A DNA stretch of 64,000 bases from Acidisoma silvae (lineage in GTDB: Bacteria > Pseudomonadota > Alphaproteobacteria > Acetobacterales > Acetobacteraceae): assembly GCF_020618775.1 (NCBI RefSeq), contig NZ_JAESVB010000004.1, forward strand, positions 62,001-126,000, in the 5' to 3' direction. The position numbers and the translations under genes were made by a program. A model generated the notes under the pieces. That model had not been told where the DNA came from and searched no databases. It was given only the letters and a program-made list of their open reading frames with translations. This document shows positions 1 through 10,440 of the stretch, piece by piece. The number at the start of each line of letters is the position of its first letter. Positions within the stretch are counted from its first letter, which is position 1.

Positions 1-2
1 TC

Positions 3-2945
3 AACAGCGGCGCGACCGAAATGGTGGTCGGCAATGGGCTCAGCACGGTCGTGCTGGCCGGCGGGCAGCAGCAGACCTTCCGCGGCGGTGTCGTCAGCGC
101 CACCATCCTGAGTTCAGGCGGTGTCCAGAACGCCTATCTCGGCGCGATTGATTCCGCCACCGTTGTGTCGCGTGGCGGCTATCAGAAGATCTCCTCCGGC
201 GGCAGCAGCGTCGCGACCCAGATCCTGTCGGGCGGCACGGAAGCGGCGCTGTCGGGCGGCTCGGCCATCAAATCCGTCGTCTCCAGCGGCGGATCGCTGG
301 TGGTTTCCAATACCGGCTCCATCGATAGCGGCTCGACCGTCCTCGGCGGTGGCGTCGAGCTTATTCTGAGCGGCGGCAGCGCCAGTGGGACGCTGCTGTC
401 CTTCGGCGGCTTTGAGTATATTTCCTCCGGCGGCACGGGCAGCGCGACACAGGTGCTGGCCGGCGGCTCGGTCGTCGTCTCCAACGGCGGCCAGCTGTCG
501 CAAGCGACCGTCAGCGGCCAGGGCGCTGCGGTTTTAGTCTCGTCCGGCGGCACAGCGGCCGGTGACGCCATCGTCGCGACTGAAACCGTCTATGCCTCCG
601 GCACGTCGATCGCCGCCTATGTGTATAGCGGCGGCACGCTGACCGCGCAGAGCAAGGGCTATGTGAGTGCCGCCACCGAGCAGAATGGTGGCGTGCTGCT
701 TGTGACGTCCGGCGGCACGGCGATTGACGGCATCATCAGCAGCGGCGGCACCGAACTGCTTCAAGCCGGCGGCACGCAGGGCGGGCTTCTTGTCATCGAC
801 GGCGGCGGTCTTCTGTCTGGTGGCCTGCTGTCCAGCGGAGCCTTTGGCGGAACGCTTTTCTCCGTCACCAACCTCGGCACCACCAGCGGCGTGACCTTTA
901 ACGGCGGCATCGTCACGGTCTCCTCGGGCGGCGTGTCGGAGTTCGATATCCTGTCGAGCGGCGGCAGCGAGGTGATCGCAAATGCCGGCCTCGCGAGCGG
1001 GCTTCGCGTGCTATCCGCGGGTACCGCCTCCATTCTGTCCGGCGGCACCATGATCGGCACGATGGTGCTGAGCAGCGGGGCGGAGGTCGTTTCGCTCGGT
1101 GGCCTTGCCAGTGCTACCACGATCAGCAGCGGCGGCACGGAGACCGACTACGGCACCACGATCGGCACGGTGCTGCTCGGCAGCGGGCGGCAGATCGTCG
1201 GCGTGGGCGGCACTGCCAGCGGCACGGTCATCAGCAGCGGCGGCACGCAGATCGTCGTCAGCGGCGGCGTTGCCAGCGCGGCCGTCATTGTGGCCGGCGG
1301 GTCTGAACTGGTTTCGGGCGGTAAAAGCGTCGCGACCGTCGTGAAGAGTGGCGGCACCGAAATTGTCGCATCCAGCGGCACGGCCAGCGGCACCATCCTC
1401 AGCAGTGGCGGTGCCTTGCTGGTCTCCTCGGGAATCACCGTAAGCGGCACGGTGTTTAACGGCGGCGGTGCCTTGACGATAGCCTCGGGCGGTGCGGCGG
1501 TCGGCACGGTGCTGCAAAGCGGCGCGGTATTCACGGTCACAACCGTGAACCGCCTCAGCGGCACCGTGGTGGGCAGCGGCAGTACCGAGATCATGGCGGC
1601 TGGCGGGCAGGTCAGCGGCAGCCTTGTGCTGGGCGGCGGAACGGAGATCGTGAGCGCCGGCGGCACCGAACAGGCCGGCATCATTTCCGCCGGTGGCGCC
1701 ATGGTTCTGTCCAGCGGTGGCAGCCTTATTGGTGAGGTCGTCGATAGCGGCGGCACATTGGTTTATGCCGGCGGCACGATCGCCGACACGGTCTCGGCCT
1801 ATGCCAATCTGTCGGGCGCTATTGCCATCAGCGGCGGTATTGCCGATTCCGGTGGAATCCTGGCGTTTGCCAGCGCAACCGTCAGTGGTGCCGGCCGCGT
1901 GTCGGTGGGGGCCGGTGGCTATACCAGTGCGCTGACCGTGATCAGCGGCGGCGCGGTGACGGATAGCGGTGGCGTGACGGTCGCGACCGTGCTGGGCAAT
2001 GGCGGCACCGAAACCGTCATGGCCGGCGGCACGGCCACGAATGTGGTGATCGCGGGCGGCACGGTCGATCTGATGTCCGGCGCCGCAACGGCGGGCGCCA
2101 TCACCTTCAGCGCGACAAGCGGCCTGCTGATCCTGGAAGACAGCGGCACGGTGCCGGATGTGACGATTTCCGGTTTCGCCGGGCAGGATCAGGTCGACTT
2201 CGCCTTCCTGACATCGTCGAGCGACATCGGCCTTACGGTCGCAGGCGATTCCGTGACGCTGACGTCAGGCGGAACAGAGATCTATCACCTGACGATGACG
2301 GGCGCGTCGGCGCAGAACTATACGCTGTCGCAGGATAAGAACGGCGACGTCATGATGACGGCGGTCTGCTACTATCCCGGTACCTTGATCCGCACGCCGG
2401 TCGGTGACGTCGCGGTCGAGACCTTGCGCATCGGCGACGCGGTGGTGACGGCGGATGGCGCGGTCCAGCCGGTTTGCTGGATCGGCCGCAACACCGTCTC
2501 CACCCGGTTCGGTGATCCGCTGCGCATGCTGCCGATCCGCATCAAGGCGGGGGCGCTGGCCGAAAATCGCCCGGTGCGCGACCTGCTGGTCTCGCCCGAA
2601 CATGCCGTGCTGGTCGGCCATGTTCTGGTGCAGGCCGGCGCTTTGGTGAATGGCGTTTCCATCCTGCGTGAAGCGGATGTGCCGGAAACCTTCACCTACT
2701 ATCATGTCGAGCTGCCCGAACATGCGCTGATCTGGGCGGAAGGGACGCTGGCTGAGAGTTTCGTCGACAACGTCACACGCATGGCCTTTGACAATTGGGC
2801 GGAATATCAGGCGCTGCATGGCGACAGGCAAGTGGCCGAAATGGCTTATCCGCGTGTGCAGGCGCATCGTCAGGTGCCGCCTGACATGCGGGCGGCCCTG
2901 ATGGACCGTGCCCGACGGCTGGCGCGGCATGCCGAAGCCGCCTGA
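3..2945 (+). CDS. AIDA-repeat surface protein with C-terminal Hint domain, 5'-truncated by the window
   Basis: The frame is already open at base 3, so the gene begins before the window; about 980 residues are visible. Roughly residues 1-760 are near-perfect tandem units of about 19-20 residues around SSGGT.....GG.ASGT, the pattern of AIDA-type passenger repeats that fold as a beta-helix. A short linker leads to a Hint (hedgehog/intein) domain of the Hint_2 kind. It starts at the Cys of CYYPGTLIRTP and continues through the block-B-like SPEHAVLV and the closing ALIWAEGTLAESFVDN. No autotransporter barrel follows; the protein ends about 70 residues later in an Arg-rich tail. In Hint families the first Cys can drive an N-S acyl shift, so self-cleavage or covalent attachment is possible but not shown. 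Export route is unknown because the N terminus is missing. A second Hint protein lies at 50323-51690. Confidence 0.85.
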   Translation, partial: NSGATEMVVGNGLSTVVLAGGQQQTFRGGVVSATILSSGGVQNAYLGAIDSATVVSRGGYQKISSGGSSVATQILSGGTEAALSGGSAIKSVVSSGGSLVVSNTGSIDSGSTVLGGGVELILSGGSASGTLLSFGGFEYISSGGTGSATQVLAGGSVVVSNGGQLSQATVSGQGAAVLVSSGGTAAGDAIVATETVYASGTSIAAYVYSGGTLTAQSKGYVSAATEQNGGVLLVTSGGTAIDGIISSGGTELLQAGGTQGGLLVIDGGGLLSGGLLSSGAFGGTLFSVTNLGTTSGVTFNGGIVTVSSGGVSEFDILSSGGSEVIANAGLASGLRVLSAGTASILSGGTMIGTMVLSSGAEVVSLGGLASATTISSGGTETDYGTTIGTVLLGSGRQIVGVGGTASGTVISSGGTQIVVSGGVASAAVIVAGGSELVSGGKSVATVVKSGGTEIVASSGTASGTILSSGGALLVSSGITVSGTVFNGGGALTIASGGAAVGTVLQSGAVFTVTTVNRLSGTVVGSGSTEIMAAGGQVSGSLVLGGGTEIVSAGGTEQAGIISAGGAMVLSSGGSLIGEVVDSGGTLVYAGGTIADTVSAYANLSGAIAISGGIADSGGILAFASATVSGAGRVSVGAGGYTSALTVISGGAVTDSGGVTVATVLGNGGTETVMAGGTATNVVIAGGTVDLMSGAATAGAITFSATSGLLILEDSGTVPDVTISGFAGQDQVDFAFLTSSSDIGLTVAGDSVTLTSGGTEIYHLTMTGASAQNYTLSQDKNGDVMMTAVCYYPGTLIRTPVGDVAVETLRIGDAVVTADGAVQPVCWIGRNTVSTRFGDPLRMLPIRIKAGALAENRPVRDLLVSPEHAVLVGHVLVQAGALVNGVSILREADVPETFTYYHVELPEHALIWAEGTLAESFVDNVTRMAFDNWAEYQALHGDRQVAEMAYPRVQAHRQVPPDMRAALMDRARRLARHAEAA

Positions 2946-2946
2946 G

Positions 2947-2975
2947 CCGAAAGGCCCGGCCTTCGGATCTTTGTT
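2947..2975 (+). terminator. weak putative terminator after the Hint gene
   Basis: Arms CCGAAAGGCC and GGCCTTCGG pair with one bulged A two bases after the stop codon and are followed by ATCTTTGTT. The loop is very small and the T-tract poor, so function is uncertain. Confidence 0.3.
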
Positions 2976-3057
2976 AAATCAAGTAGCCGTGCGTTGAATG
3001 CGGAGCCTTGGGGCGCGAATGTCCCCATCGCTTCGAAGCGGGAATGGAGTGCGCGTG

Positions 3058-6000
3058 ATGGGCAGGGACCGCCGGGTATTGCTGCAAAGCCTGCGGGCCT
3101 TTACCTGCCTCGTGCCGGTCTTCGCCATCGGCGTGCCAGCCTCCGCCGCGATGGCTCAGGTTCTGAGCGAAAGCAATAAGGGCGCCAACGGCACCGGGTC
3201 GTTCCCGGGATCGCCGGGCGCGTCCATTACCAAGTCGTACGACAAGACGACCCTGGTCGCCAGAAATTTTAACGCGGCCGTTTCTCTCAGTTCGACCGGC
3301 GGCACCGGCTCCAGTTCCGGCACCCGTGGCGGCAATGGCGGCGCGGTCACGCTGACCCTCAGCGGCAATGCCGGGGGGACGCGGCTTGGCAACGACACGG
3401 CCATAGCGGCGCTGGTATCGGTTCTGTCGCTAGGCGGCGCGGGAGGAACTAACAGCACCGCCGCGGGGGCCGGTGGCGCGGGCGGCACGGTGACCGTGAC
3501 GGTCACCGGCACGGCCACGACCGTCAGCAATTACTATGCGGCGCTCTGGGCAAGGTCCGTGGGCGGCGCGGCGGGCACGGGCGGCACTTCGGTGCCGGCG
3601 GCATCGCCCGGCGGCAATGGCGGCGCGGTGACGGTTACGATCGGGCCGACCGGTGTCATCAGCACCAGCGGCTCGAATGCGATCGGCGTCTATGCGCAGT
3701 CGGTCGGCGGCGCGGGCGTGGCGCGGGATGCGTCATTCGCGAGCGCCGACGTTTCCCAGGGCGGCAATGGCGGTGCGGTGACCTTCACCAATAACGGCAC
3801 CATCACCACGACGGGCGCGAGTTCGAGTGCCGTCTATCTGGCGAGCGTCGGCGGCAATGGCGGCGTGCAGGCCGTCTCTTCGGGGGCGCAGACGGGCGGC
3901 AAGGGCGGCAATGGTGGGACGGTCGTCGCCTATCAGAACGGCACGATCCGCACCACGGGCAACTATAGTTTCGGCATCGTCGCGCAATCGGCTGGCGGCA
4001 ATGGCGGCAAGGGTGCCGGTAGCCTTTTCGGCATCGGTGGCGATGGGGGCGAGGCGGGCAGCGGCGGCAGCGTCACCGTTACCAATACCGGGTCCATCAC
4101 CACGTCCGGCACCGGCTCTGCGGGCATCGTCGCGGACAGCACCGGCGGCGGCACGCTCTATTCCAGCTTCCAGACCGCGGCGCCCGGCAGTGCAACCGCC
4201 GCCGGAGGCGGTGGTGCGGGTGGCTCAACCTTGTTTGGCGCCTTCCCGGGCAAGGGCGGGCAAGGGGCCGATGGCGGCACGGTCGCCGTCTATAACAGCG
4301 GCAGCATTGCCACCGCCGGCACCAATGCGTACGGCATCCTGGCGCAAAGCGTGGGCGGCGTCGGCGGTGCGGGCGGTGGTGCGACCTCGCTCGGTCTCTT
4401 TTTCAGCAGCGCATCGGCGGCCAATGGCGGCGGCGGCGGCAATGGCGGTAGCGTCACGGTCCTGCCTTATGCCGGATGGACGCTGCCAGACACGCTCTCC
4501 AACGTCACTTTGACCAATGAACCGACCATCACGACCACGGGGGCCTCGGCGACCGGTATTTTCGCGCAAAGCGTGGGCGGCGGCGGCGGCACGGGCGGTG
4601 CCGCCTGGTCTTTGTCGGCCGGCGCATTGTTCGACGCCAGTGTCTCCATCGGCGGCAAGGGTGGGCAGGGCGGCACTGGCGGGGAAGTGGATGTCGGCAA
4701 TCTCGCCACGATTTCCACCAGCGGCAATTATGCCAATGGCATTCTGGCGCAGAGCGTGGGTGGCGGCGGCGGCAATGGCGGGTCGGCAACCGCGACGGCC
4801 GTTTCCGTGGGGGCCGAATTGCCCACCATCGGCATCACGGTTGCCGTTGGCGGCTCCGGCGGTTTGGGCGGCAATGGCGGCGATGTGACGGTTGCCAATC
4901 TTGGCGCCATCAGCACCAGCGGCCAGCAGGCGGCGGCCATATTTGCGCAATCAATCGGCGGTGGCGGCGGCAATGGCGGTGCGACCGCCGCATCGACGCA
5001 ACTTGTCGGACTGGACGGCGCTTTCGGCGTTTCCACGGCCGTGGGCGGGTCAGGGGGCAGTGGCGGTGTCAGCGGCAATGTGAGTGTCGTCAACGAAGGC
5101 CAGCTTCTGACGACCGGCGCATTTTCCAACGGTATCACGGCGCAAAGCGTGGGCGGCGGCGGCGGCGACGGCGGTGTTGCCACCGCCAAGACCGGAACGG
5201 GATTCGGCATTTCGACGGATTTGGCCAATGCGCTGTGGGGCAGCAATGCCGGAACCGTGCTGCTCGATACGTACACGTCGTCCCTCACCTCGTCCTTGGA
5301 TTCCGGCCTCACGGTCGCGCTTAACTTCGCGGTTGGCGGCAGTGGTGGCGATGGTGGGTCCGGCGGCGCCGTGACCGTGACCAATAGCGGCACGATCCAA
5401 ACGACAAGCCTGAATTCGACCGGCATTTTCGCACAGTCGATTGGCGGGGGCGGCGGCACCGCCGAAGGCGTCGGCAGTACCGGTTCTGCGTCCAAAGCAA
5501 GTAGTGATGTATCGTTGGACCTGAATGTGACCGTCGGTGGGTCGGGCGGCCTTGGCGGCAACGGCGGCACGGTGACCGTGGAAAATGCCGCGAGCGGGGT
5601 TATCGACACGGCGGAAAACGGCTCGTCCGGCATTGTCGCACAGTCGATCGGCGGCGGCGGCGGTTCCGCCGGCAGTCAGGGCGTTACCAGCACCGCGTCT
5701 TCCACGGTCGCGGTCAAATTCAAAACCGACAGCGCCACGATAACGAAAGCGGGCGTTAAATACACGAAGCTTATCAATTATACCAAGAGCGGCTATAAGG
5801 TGGTTACCAAGGCGCTGGCGGCGAAGGGCGTCGAAGGTATCGACTATGTGCTCAGCAAAGCGGTCACCCTCGTGGGCGGAACGAAGGGCAGCTACCTCGC
5901 TGACTACAATAAATGGATTAAAAGCCTGAACGATGCGAGCGAGGCGACAAGAAGCGGTCTTTCGTCGGCGCTCGTCGATAAAGTTTCTGCCGCTGGCGTG

Positions 6001-9000
6001 ACGATTCCGGTCGATGTCGGGCTCAATGTCGGTGTCGGTGGAACCGGCGGTAGTGGCGGCAATGGCGGGAACGTAACGGTCGCCAATGATGGCAGCATTC
6101 TCGTCTATGGTGACCAGTCGGACGGCATTCTGGCGCAAAGCATCGGTGGTGGTGGCGGCGTCGGCGGCAATGGTGCGCTCAACCAGGGCAATGCGATTAA
6201 CGTCGGCTTATCCGTGGGCGGCACGGGTGGTTCCGGCGGTGTCGGCGGCGATGTTGCCGTCACGAATGCGGGCGACATCACGACGCTCGGCAGTCTGTCG
6301 CAGGGAATTCTGGCGCAAAGCGTGGGTGGCGGCGGCGGTATCGGCGGCGCATCGTCGGGCAGTGCGAAAGGTCTGAGCCTGAGCAAAGCCCTTCAGGTCG
6401 GCGGTTCGGGTGGATCCTCCCAGAATGCCGGCACGGTCAGTGCCATCAATAGCGGCGTCATCGAAACCTTGGGTGATCAATCCCAGGCCATCATGGCGCA
6501 AAGCATTGGCGGCGGCGGCGGCGTCAGCCTGCTGGAAGGCACGCCGGATGTCAGCGACGATACCGCCGGTCAAAGCGGCACGGCGCAATCGACGACCGAG
6601 ATCAGTCTGACGCCGTCCTTGGCCTTTGCCGACGTCATTGGCGGCAGTGGCGGTGGCGGCGGCAGCGGCAGCACCGTCAGCATTGAAAATGACGGATTGA
6701 TCGTGACGGCCGGCGCCGCATCTTTCGGCATTCTGGCGCAGTCAATCGGCGGCGGCGGCGGCGCGGCGCTGAACAGCAACCTTGCCTCTCTGACGAGCAT
6801 GGTGGCGAAGTTGGGGGCAACGGGCGCCAGTGGCAATGGCGGCGTCGTCACGGTCAATCTGTCCGGTGCGTCGGACCTGCTGACGCTCGGTGACGGCTCC
6901 ATCGGCGTCGTCGCGCAGTCTGTGGGGGGTGGCGGTGGTTATGGCGGCACGGCATCCTGGCTGACATCGACCGTCTCCAGCACGGCTGCCAGTGGCAATG
7001 GCAGTGCCATTGCGGTTGCAGTGGGGGCCGATGCCGATATCCTGACGATGGGTGCGCAGGCCGACGGCCTGTATCTGCAAAGCCTGGGCGGCGGTGGCGG
7101 TTTGGTCACCAATGCCATCGGTCCTGTCGTGGTGGCGGAAAACAGCTCGGCCTCGCGCACCGGCACGGGCGGCACGGGTGGCGCCATCACCGTCGACGGC
7201 CGCGGCAGCATCGTGACGCTGGGCGACGATGCTTCCGCCATCATCGCGCAAAGCGGCATGCAGAAGGCGGATGGATCGCTTGATCCGTCCAAGGCCGGCG
7301 GCAATATCACCATCAACTGGGACGGCACCCTGGTCGGCGGCGACGGCACCGGCGTCGGCGTTCTGATCGACGGTGGTGCCACGAACACGCTGACCATCGG
7401 CGCGGACGGCGACCTCAGCGCCTTGTCCGGCAATGCCGTTCAGGCGAGTTTCGGCAATGACACCGTGAATGACGCGGGCACCATCACCGGCAGCATCGAC
7501 CTCGATGGCGGCAAGGCAGGGGAAAGCAACGCGGTCAATATCCTGACCGGTGGTGTCCTCAATGCCGGAGACGTGCTTGATGTCGGTGCGGCCGGGTTGG
7601 TTACCAACCGTGGCAGGCTCAACATCGCCCAGAGCGACGTCATCGGCACCACCAACGTCACCGGCAACTTCGTCAATAGCGGCGGCACCATCGGCGCGGA
7701 TGTCGATTACGACACTTTGCAATCCGATCTGCTGAACGTGAGCGGCGCGGCGCAGCTCAACAGCGGTCAGATTGCAGTCAATCTTATCGACCTGCCATCG
7801 GCTTTCAACCCTGCGGATATGCCGGCCGTATCGGTGGTGACAGCGCAAAGCCTGAGCGTGAATAGCGCTTTTATGGCATCGCCGACCGTCGCCCTGACCT
7901 ACGGTCTGGTCAATACCGGCAGCAACGCGGAAGGCGTGAAGATAACGCAGGCGAATTTCATGCCTCAATCCGTATCATCCCTGCCGGATGTGACGGACAA
8001 TATGAAGTCCGTCGCGCAGGCCCTGCAAGGCGCATGGGATGCGGGCAACCTGGACGACTATAGTCAGGTCTTCACCTATCTCGGCAATATCACGGATCCC
8101 GAGACCTATGCTCATACGCTGTCGATGTCGGATGATGAGCAGGCAGCGGTTCCCGCCATGGCGATGCTCTTTTCCGCTTTGCAGTTCCAGAAGACGCTGC
8201 ACAGTTGTCCGGTCTTCGTGGAAGACACCACGCTGCTGAACGAGCAGGATTGCGTCTATCTGCGCAATATCGCCTCCGCATCGACGATGGCGGGCAATGC
8301 CGGCGGTTCCGGCTATCACGGCTCCAGCTATGCGGTGGAACTGGGCGGGGAAAAGCAGTTCGCGCCCGGCTGGTTCATCGGCGGCGCCATCGCGCCAGGC
8401 CAAAGCTGGAGTGCGGATTCCGCCGATAACAGCGAAGCCAGCAGCAACACGCTGGACGTCGGTATTGTGGTCAAGCATTTCGTGACCAGCCGCCTGTTGC
8501 TGGCGGGGTCGCTCAGCTACGGCAATCAAAGCACCACGTTGTCACGCACGGAAACCGGTACGGAAGACGGCACTTTGACGACGCAGGCGCAGCAGGAGCT
8601 CAATCGCGGCACCGGCCGCCTGCGCGCCGAATACGATATTCCGTTCAAGGACTGGTATATCCGGCCGATGATGGATGTGGATCTGACCTACACCCATATG
8701 ACGCCTTTCACTGAAAGCGGCGGAAGTTTTCTGGACGTCAGCTACAAGGCAACCGACAAAGTCGTGCCGGATCTGTCCCCCACCTTCGAAATCGGCAAGC
8801 GCCTGGACTACAAAAATTTGGTGGCGCGTCTCTATGCCGATATCGGCATGACCTGGTTTATCGACCCGACCTGGCAGCAGGAAGGCAGTTTCGTGGGGCT
8901 GCCGGATGCGTCATTCTCCACCTATGCCTTTACGCCTGCCTTGGTCGGTAATTTTGCGGTCGGCGCGCAGCTGGTCGCCTGGCATAATCTGTCTTTGGAG

Positions 9001-9075
9001 GCGGAATATGACGGCACCTACAGCCCCGCCTATGTCAATAATATGGGCACAATCCGCGCGGATTGGCGGTTCTGA
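3058..9075 (+). CDS. giant autotransporter adhesin (type Va), Gly-rich repeat passenger plus beta-barrel
   Basis: 2005 residues. The start at 3058 is chosen because GGAGT sits 7 bases upstream and gives a Sec signal peptide (basic MGRDRR, hydrophobic core LVPVFAIGVPASAA, cleavage near AMA-Q). Longer in-frame starts at 2998 and 3019 lack a good ribosome site. The passenger, about residues 50-1450, repeats units of the form G.I.T.G..S.GI.AQSVGGGGG.GG, typical of alphaproteobacterial repeat autotransporters. The repeats are interrupted at about residues 883-982 by a Lys-rich, non-glycine segment. A linker of NTLTIGADGD/GTITGSIDL type leads to an autotransporter barrel over about the last 280 residues. 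The protein ends in RADWRF, with the C-terminal Phe expected for BAM-dependent outer-membrane insertion. Predicted role: surface adhesion or biofilm. It converges on the diguanylate cyclase with a 16-base gap. Confidence 0.9.
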   Translation: MGRDRRVLLQSLRAFTCLVPVFAIGVPASAAMAQVLSESNKGANGTGSFPGSPGASITKSYDKTTLVARNFNAAVSLSSTGGTGSSSGTRGGNGGAVTLTLSGNAGGTRLGNDTAIAALVSVLSLGGAGGTNSTAAGAGGAGGTVTVTVTGTATTVSNYYAALWARSVGGAAGTGGTSVPAASPGGNGGAVTVTIGPTGVISTSGSNAIGVYAQSVGGAGVARDASFASADVSQGGNGGAVTFTNNGTITTTGASSSAVYLASVGGNGGVQAVSSGAQTGGKGGNGGTVVAYQNGTIRTTGNYSFGIVAQSAGGNGGKGAGSLFGIGGDGGEAGSGGSVTVTNTGSITTSGTGSAGIVADSTGGGTLYSSFQTAAPGSATAAGGGGAGGSTLFGAFPGKGGQGADGGTVAVYNSGSIATAGTNAYGILAQSVGGVGGAGGGATSLGLFFSSASAANGGGGGNGGSVTVLPYAGWTLPDTLSNVTLTNEPTITTTGASATGIFAQSVGGGGGTGGAAWSLSAGALFDASVSIGGKGGQGGTGGEVDVGNLATISTSGNYANGILAQSVGGGGGNGGSATATAVSVGAELPTIGITVAVGGSGGLGGNGGDVTVANLGAISTSGQQAAAIFAQSIGGGGGNGGATAASTQLVGLDGAFGVSTAVGGSGGSGGVSGNVSVVNEGQLLTTGAFSNGITAQSVGGGGGDGGVATAKTGTGFGISTDLANALWGSNAGTVLLDTYTSSLTSSLDSGLTVALNFAVGGSGGDGGSGGAVTVTNSGTIQTTSLNSTGIFAQSIGGGGGTAEGVGSTGSASKASSDVSLDLNVTVGGSGGLGGNGGTVTVENAASGVIDTAENGSSGIVAQSIGGGGGSAGSQGVTSTASSTVAVKFKTDSATITKAGVKYTKLINYTKSGYKVVTKALAAKGVEGIDYVLSKAVTLVGGTKGSYLADYNKWIKSLNDASEATRSGLSSALVDKVSAAGVTIPVDVGLNVGVGGTGGSGGNGGNVTVANDGSILVYGDQSDGILAQSIGGGGGVGGNGALNQGNAINVGLSVGGTGGSGGVGGDVAVTNAGDITTLGSLSQGILAQSVGGGGGIGGASSGSAKGLSLSKALQVGGSGGSSQNAGTVSAINSGVIETLGDQSQAIMAQSIGGGGGVSLLEGTPDVSDDTAGQSGTAQSTTEISLTPSLAFADVIGGSGGGGGSGSTVSIENDGLIVTAGAASFGILAQSIGGGGGAALNSNLASLTSMVAKLGATGASGNGGVVTVNLSGASDLLTLGDGSIGVVAQSVGGGGGYGGTASWLTSTVSSTAASGNGSAIAVAVGADADILTMGAQADGLYLQSLGGGGGLVTNAIGPVVVAENSSASRTGTGGTGGAITVDGRGSIVTLGDDASAIIAQSGMQKADGSLDPSKAGGNITINWDGTLVGGDGTGVGVLIDGGATNTLTIGADGDLSALSGNAVQASFGNDTVNDAGTITGSIDLDGGKAGESNAVNILTGGVLNAGDVLDVGAAGLVTNRGRLNIAQSDVIGTTNVTGNFVNSGGTIGADVDYDTLQSDLLNVSGAAQLNSGQIAVNLIDLPSAFNPADMPAVSVVTAQSLSVNSAFMASPTVALTYGLVNTGSNAEGVKITQANFMPQSVSSLPDVTDNMKSVAQALQGAWDAGNLDDYSQVFTYLGNITDPETYAHTLSMSDDEQAAVPAMAMLFSALQFQKTLHSCPVFVEDTTLLNEQDCVYLRNIASASTMAGNAGGSGYHGSSYAVELGGEKQFAPGWFIGGAIAPGQSWSADSADNSEASSNTLDVGIVVKHFVTSRLLLAGSLSYGNQSTTLSRTETGTEDGTLTTQAQQELNRGTGRLRAEYDIPFKDWYIRPMMDVDLTYTHMTPFTESGGSFLDVSYKATDKVVPDLSPTFEIGKRLDYKNLVARLYADIGMTWFIDPTWQQEGSFVGLPDASFSTYAFTPALVGNFAVGAQLVAWHNLSLEAEYDGTYSPAYVNNMGTIRADWRF

Positions 9076-9091
9076 CGGCAAGGGTGGCGCG

Positions 9092-10348
9092 TCAGGGTAT
9101 GGCCGCCACCACCACGCGGTTACGGCCGCCCCGCTTGGCCGCGTATAGCGCCTTGTCGGCTTTTTCGACCAGCTGATCCATGCTGGCCATGCCCGGCTCG
9201 GCTGCCGCCAGGCCGATACTGGCGGTGACGCAAAACGTCTCATGATCGTGCAGGATCGGCTGATCCGCGATTGCGGCACGAATGCGCTCGGCGACGGCTT
9301 GGGCTTCGTCGGACGGGATATCCGTCAGGACGATCGTAAACTCCTCGCCGCCGAAGCGCGCCAGAAGATCGCCTGGTCGCAGCGCCGCCCGGCATCGGTC
9401 GGCGACGACGATCAACGCATCATCCCCGGCACGATGGCCCATTGTATCGTTGATCTGCTTGAAATGATCGATGTCGAGAATGATCAGGCAAAGGTCGAGA
9501 CGCTCAGCGCGGGCCTGTGCCAGCAGCGTTTCCGATGCTTCAAAAAAATGCCGGCGATTATGCAGTCCTGTCAGCGTGTCTGTCATAGCCAGCGTGCGAA
9601 GCTGATTCTCCAGCCGCCGCTGCTCAGTGATATCCCAATAGATGAACGTGTAATGGCTACCGATTTTGCTGACGCGGTTTAGTAACACGCGGTATTCACC
9701 GTCCCGGCACATGACCCGCCATTCCATGGTCTGCGGTTGATCGGGATCGTGTTGCAGCGCCGCGAGTGCGTCGGTCCATTCCACGCGTGCGCGACCCCGG
9801 TCATGAAGGGCGGGAAAGGCGCGCTCGAACCATTCCGTCATATCCAGGTCATAATAGGAATCGTAGAGATAGATGCTGTCGGAATAGCGGTTATAAAAGA
9901 CCGCGCTCAGCGAGGAATCGAGAATATCGATGCCGATCGGTAGCTCCTGAATAATTCCGCGAAACGTATCTTCGCTATTGCCGGACGCCCCGCCCTGGAA
10001 AAACAAGGTGCGGTCATCGACGGTGATGACCCAGACATGCGGCTGCCCCGGCATGGGCTTGAGATGCATGATCAGCATCAAAGGCCCATTAGCCGTCGGG
10101 CAGGTCAGGCTCAGCGTGCTGCGCGAGCCATCCCTAGGCATGGCGGCAATGAAGCCGAGCAGGCTAAGGGCCGCGCCGTCGCCGAGCAGATCGGACAAGG
10201 CGACTGGCGCGACGGGGGAAGCGGGCGGCAGGATGCGATAGAAGGCGGCATTGGCGCGGGGAACCTGCCCGGTTTCGACGTTGAGAACGAAAACAGGCGC
10301 GTGGATCAGGTCAAGCCAGTGAAGCCCGCTATCAGGGGGTGGGTTCAT
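9092..10348 (-). CDS. PAS-GGDEF diguanylate cyclase
   Basis: 418 residues. Two PAS-like regions (about 10-115 and 125-245; the second ends in the typical YWDITEQRRLENQL linker) precede a GGDEF domain at about 250-415. The active-site signature is GGEEF at 333-337, and an inhibitory RxxD site (RPGD, 324-327) lies exactly five residues before it. An active, product-inhibited enzyme making cyclic di-GMP from two GTP is therefore expected. No membrane segment is evident, so it should be cytosolic. No strong ribosome site precedes the ATG. It lies downstream of cobP-cobO in the same direction, 92 bases after cobO, and converges on the autotransporter gene, which might be a c-di-GMP-responsive surface trait (inference). 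Confidence 0.92.
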   Translation of the reverse strand: MNPPPDSGLHWLDLIHAPVFVLNVETGQVPRANAAFYRILPPASPVAPVALSDLLGDGAALSLLGFIAAMPRDGSRSTLSLTCPTANGPLMLIMHLKPMPGQPHVWVITVDDRTLFFQGGASGNSEDTFRGIIQELPIGIDILDSSLSAVFYNRYSDSIYLYDSYYDLDMTEWFERAFPALHDRGRARVEWTDALAALQHDPDQPQTMEWRVMCRDGEYRVLLNRVSKIGSHYTFIYWDITEQRRLENQLRTLAMTDTLTGLHNRRHFFEASETLLAQARAERLDLCLIILDIDHFKQINDTMGHRAGDDALIVVADRCRAALRPGDLLARFGGEEFTIVLTDIPSDEAQAVAERIRAAIADQPILHDHETFCVTASIGLAAAEPGMASMDQLVEKADKALYAAKRGGRNRVVVAAIP

Positions 10349-10376
10349 ATACCGATCAAATCACAAAATTGCTTTT

Positions 10377-10411
10377 CCGTCACGGAGTCCTTGCCAGGGC
10401 ATGCGTGACGG
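10377..10411. repeat. inverted repeat between cobO and the GGDEF gene
   Basis: Perfect 8-base arms CCGTCACG and CGTGACGG are separated by 19 bases in the 92-base gap. There is no T-tract on the leftward strand, so it is a weak terminator at best and could be an operator for the GGDEF gene. Confidence 0.3.
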
Positions 10412-10440
10412 GACCGCGCGAAAAAATCGGCGTTACAGTG

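Noticed and set aside
3300-7300. CRISPR-like regular repeats
   Set aside because: Repeats are in-frame codons for the AQSVGGGGG passenger units, imperfect and without unique spacers.
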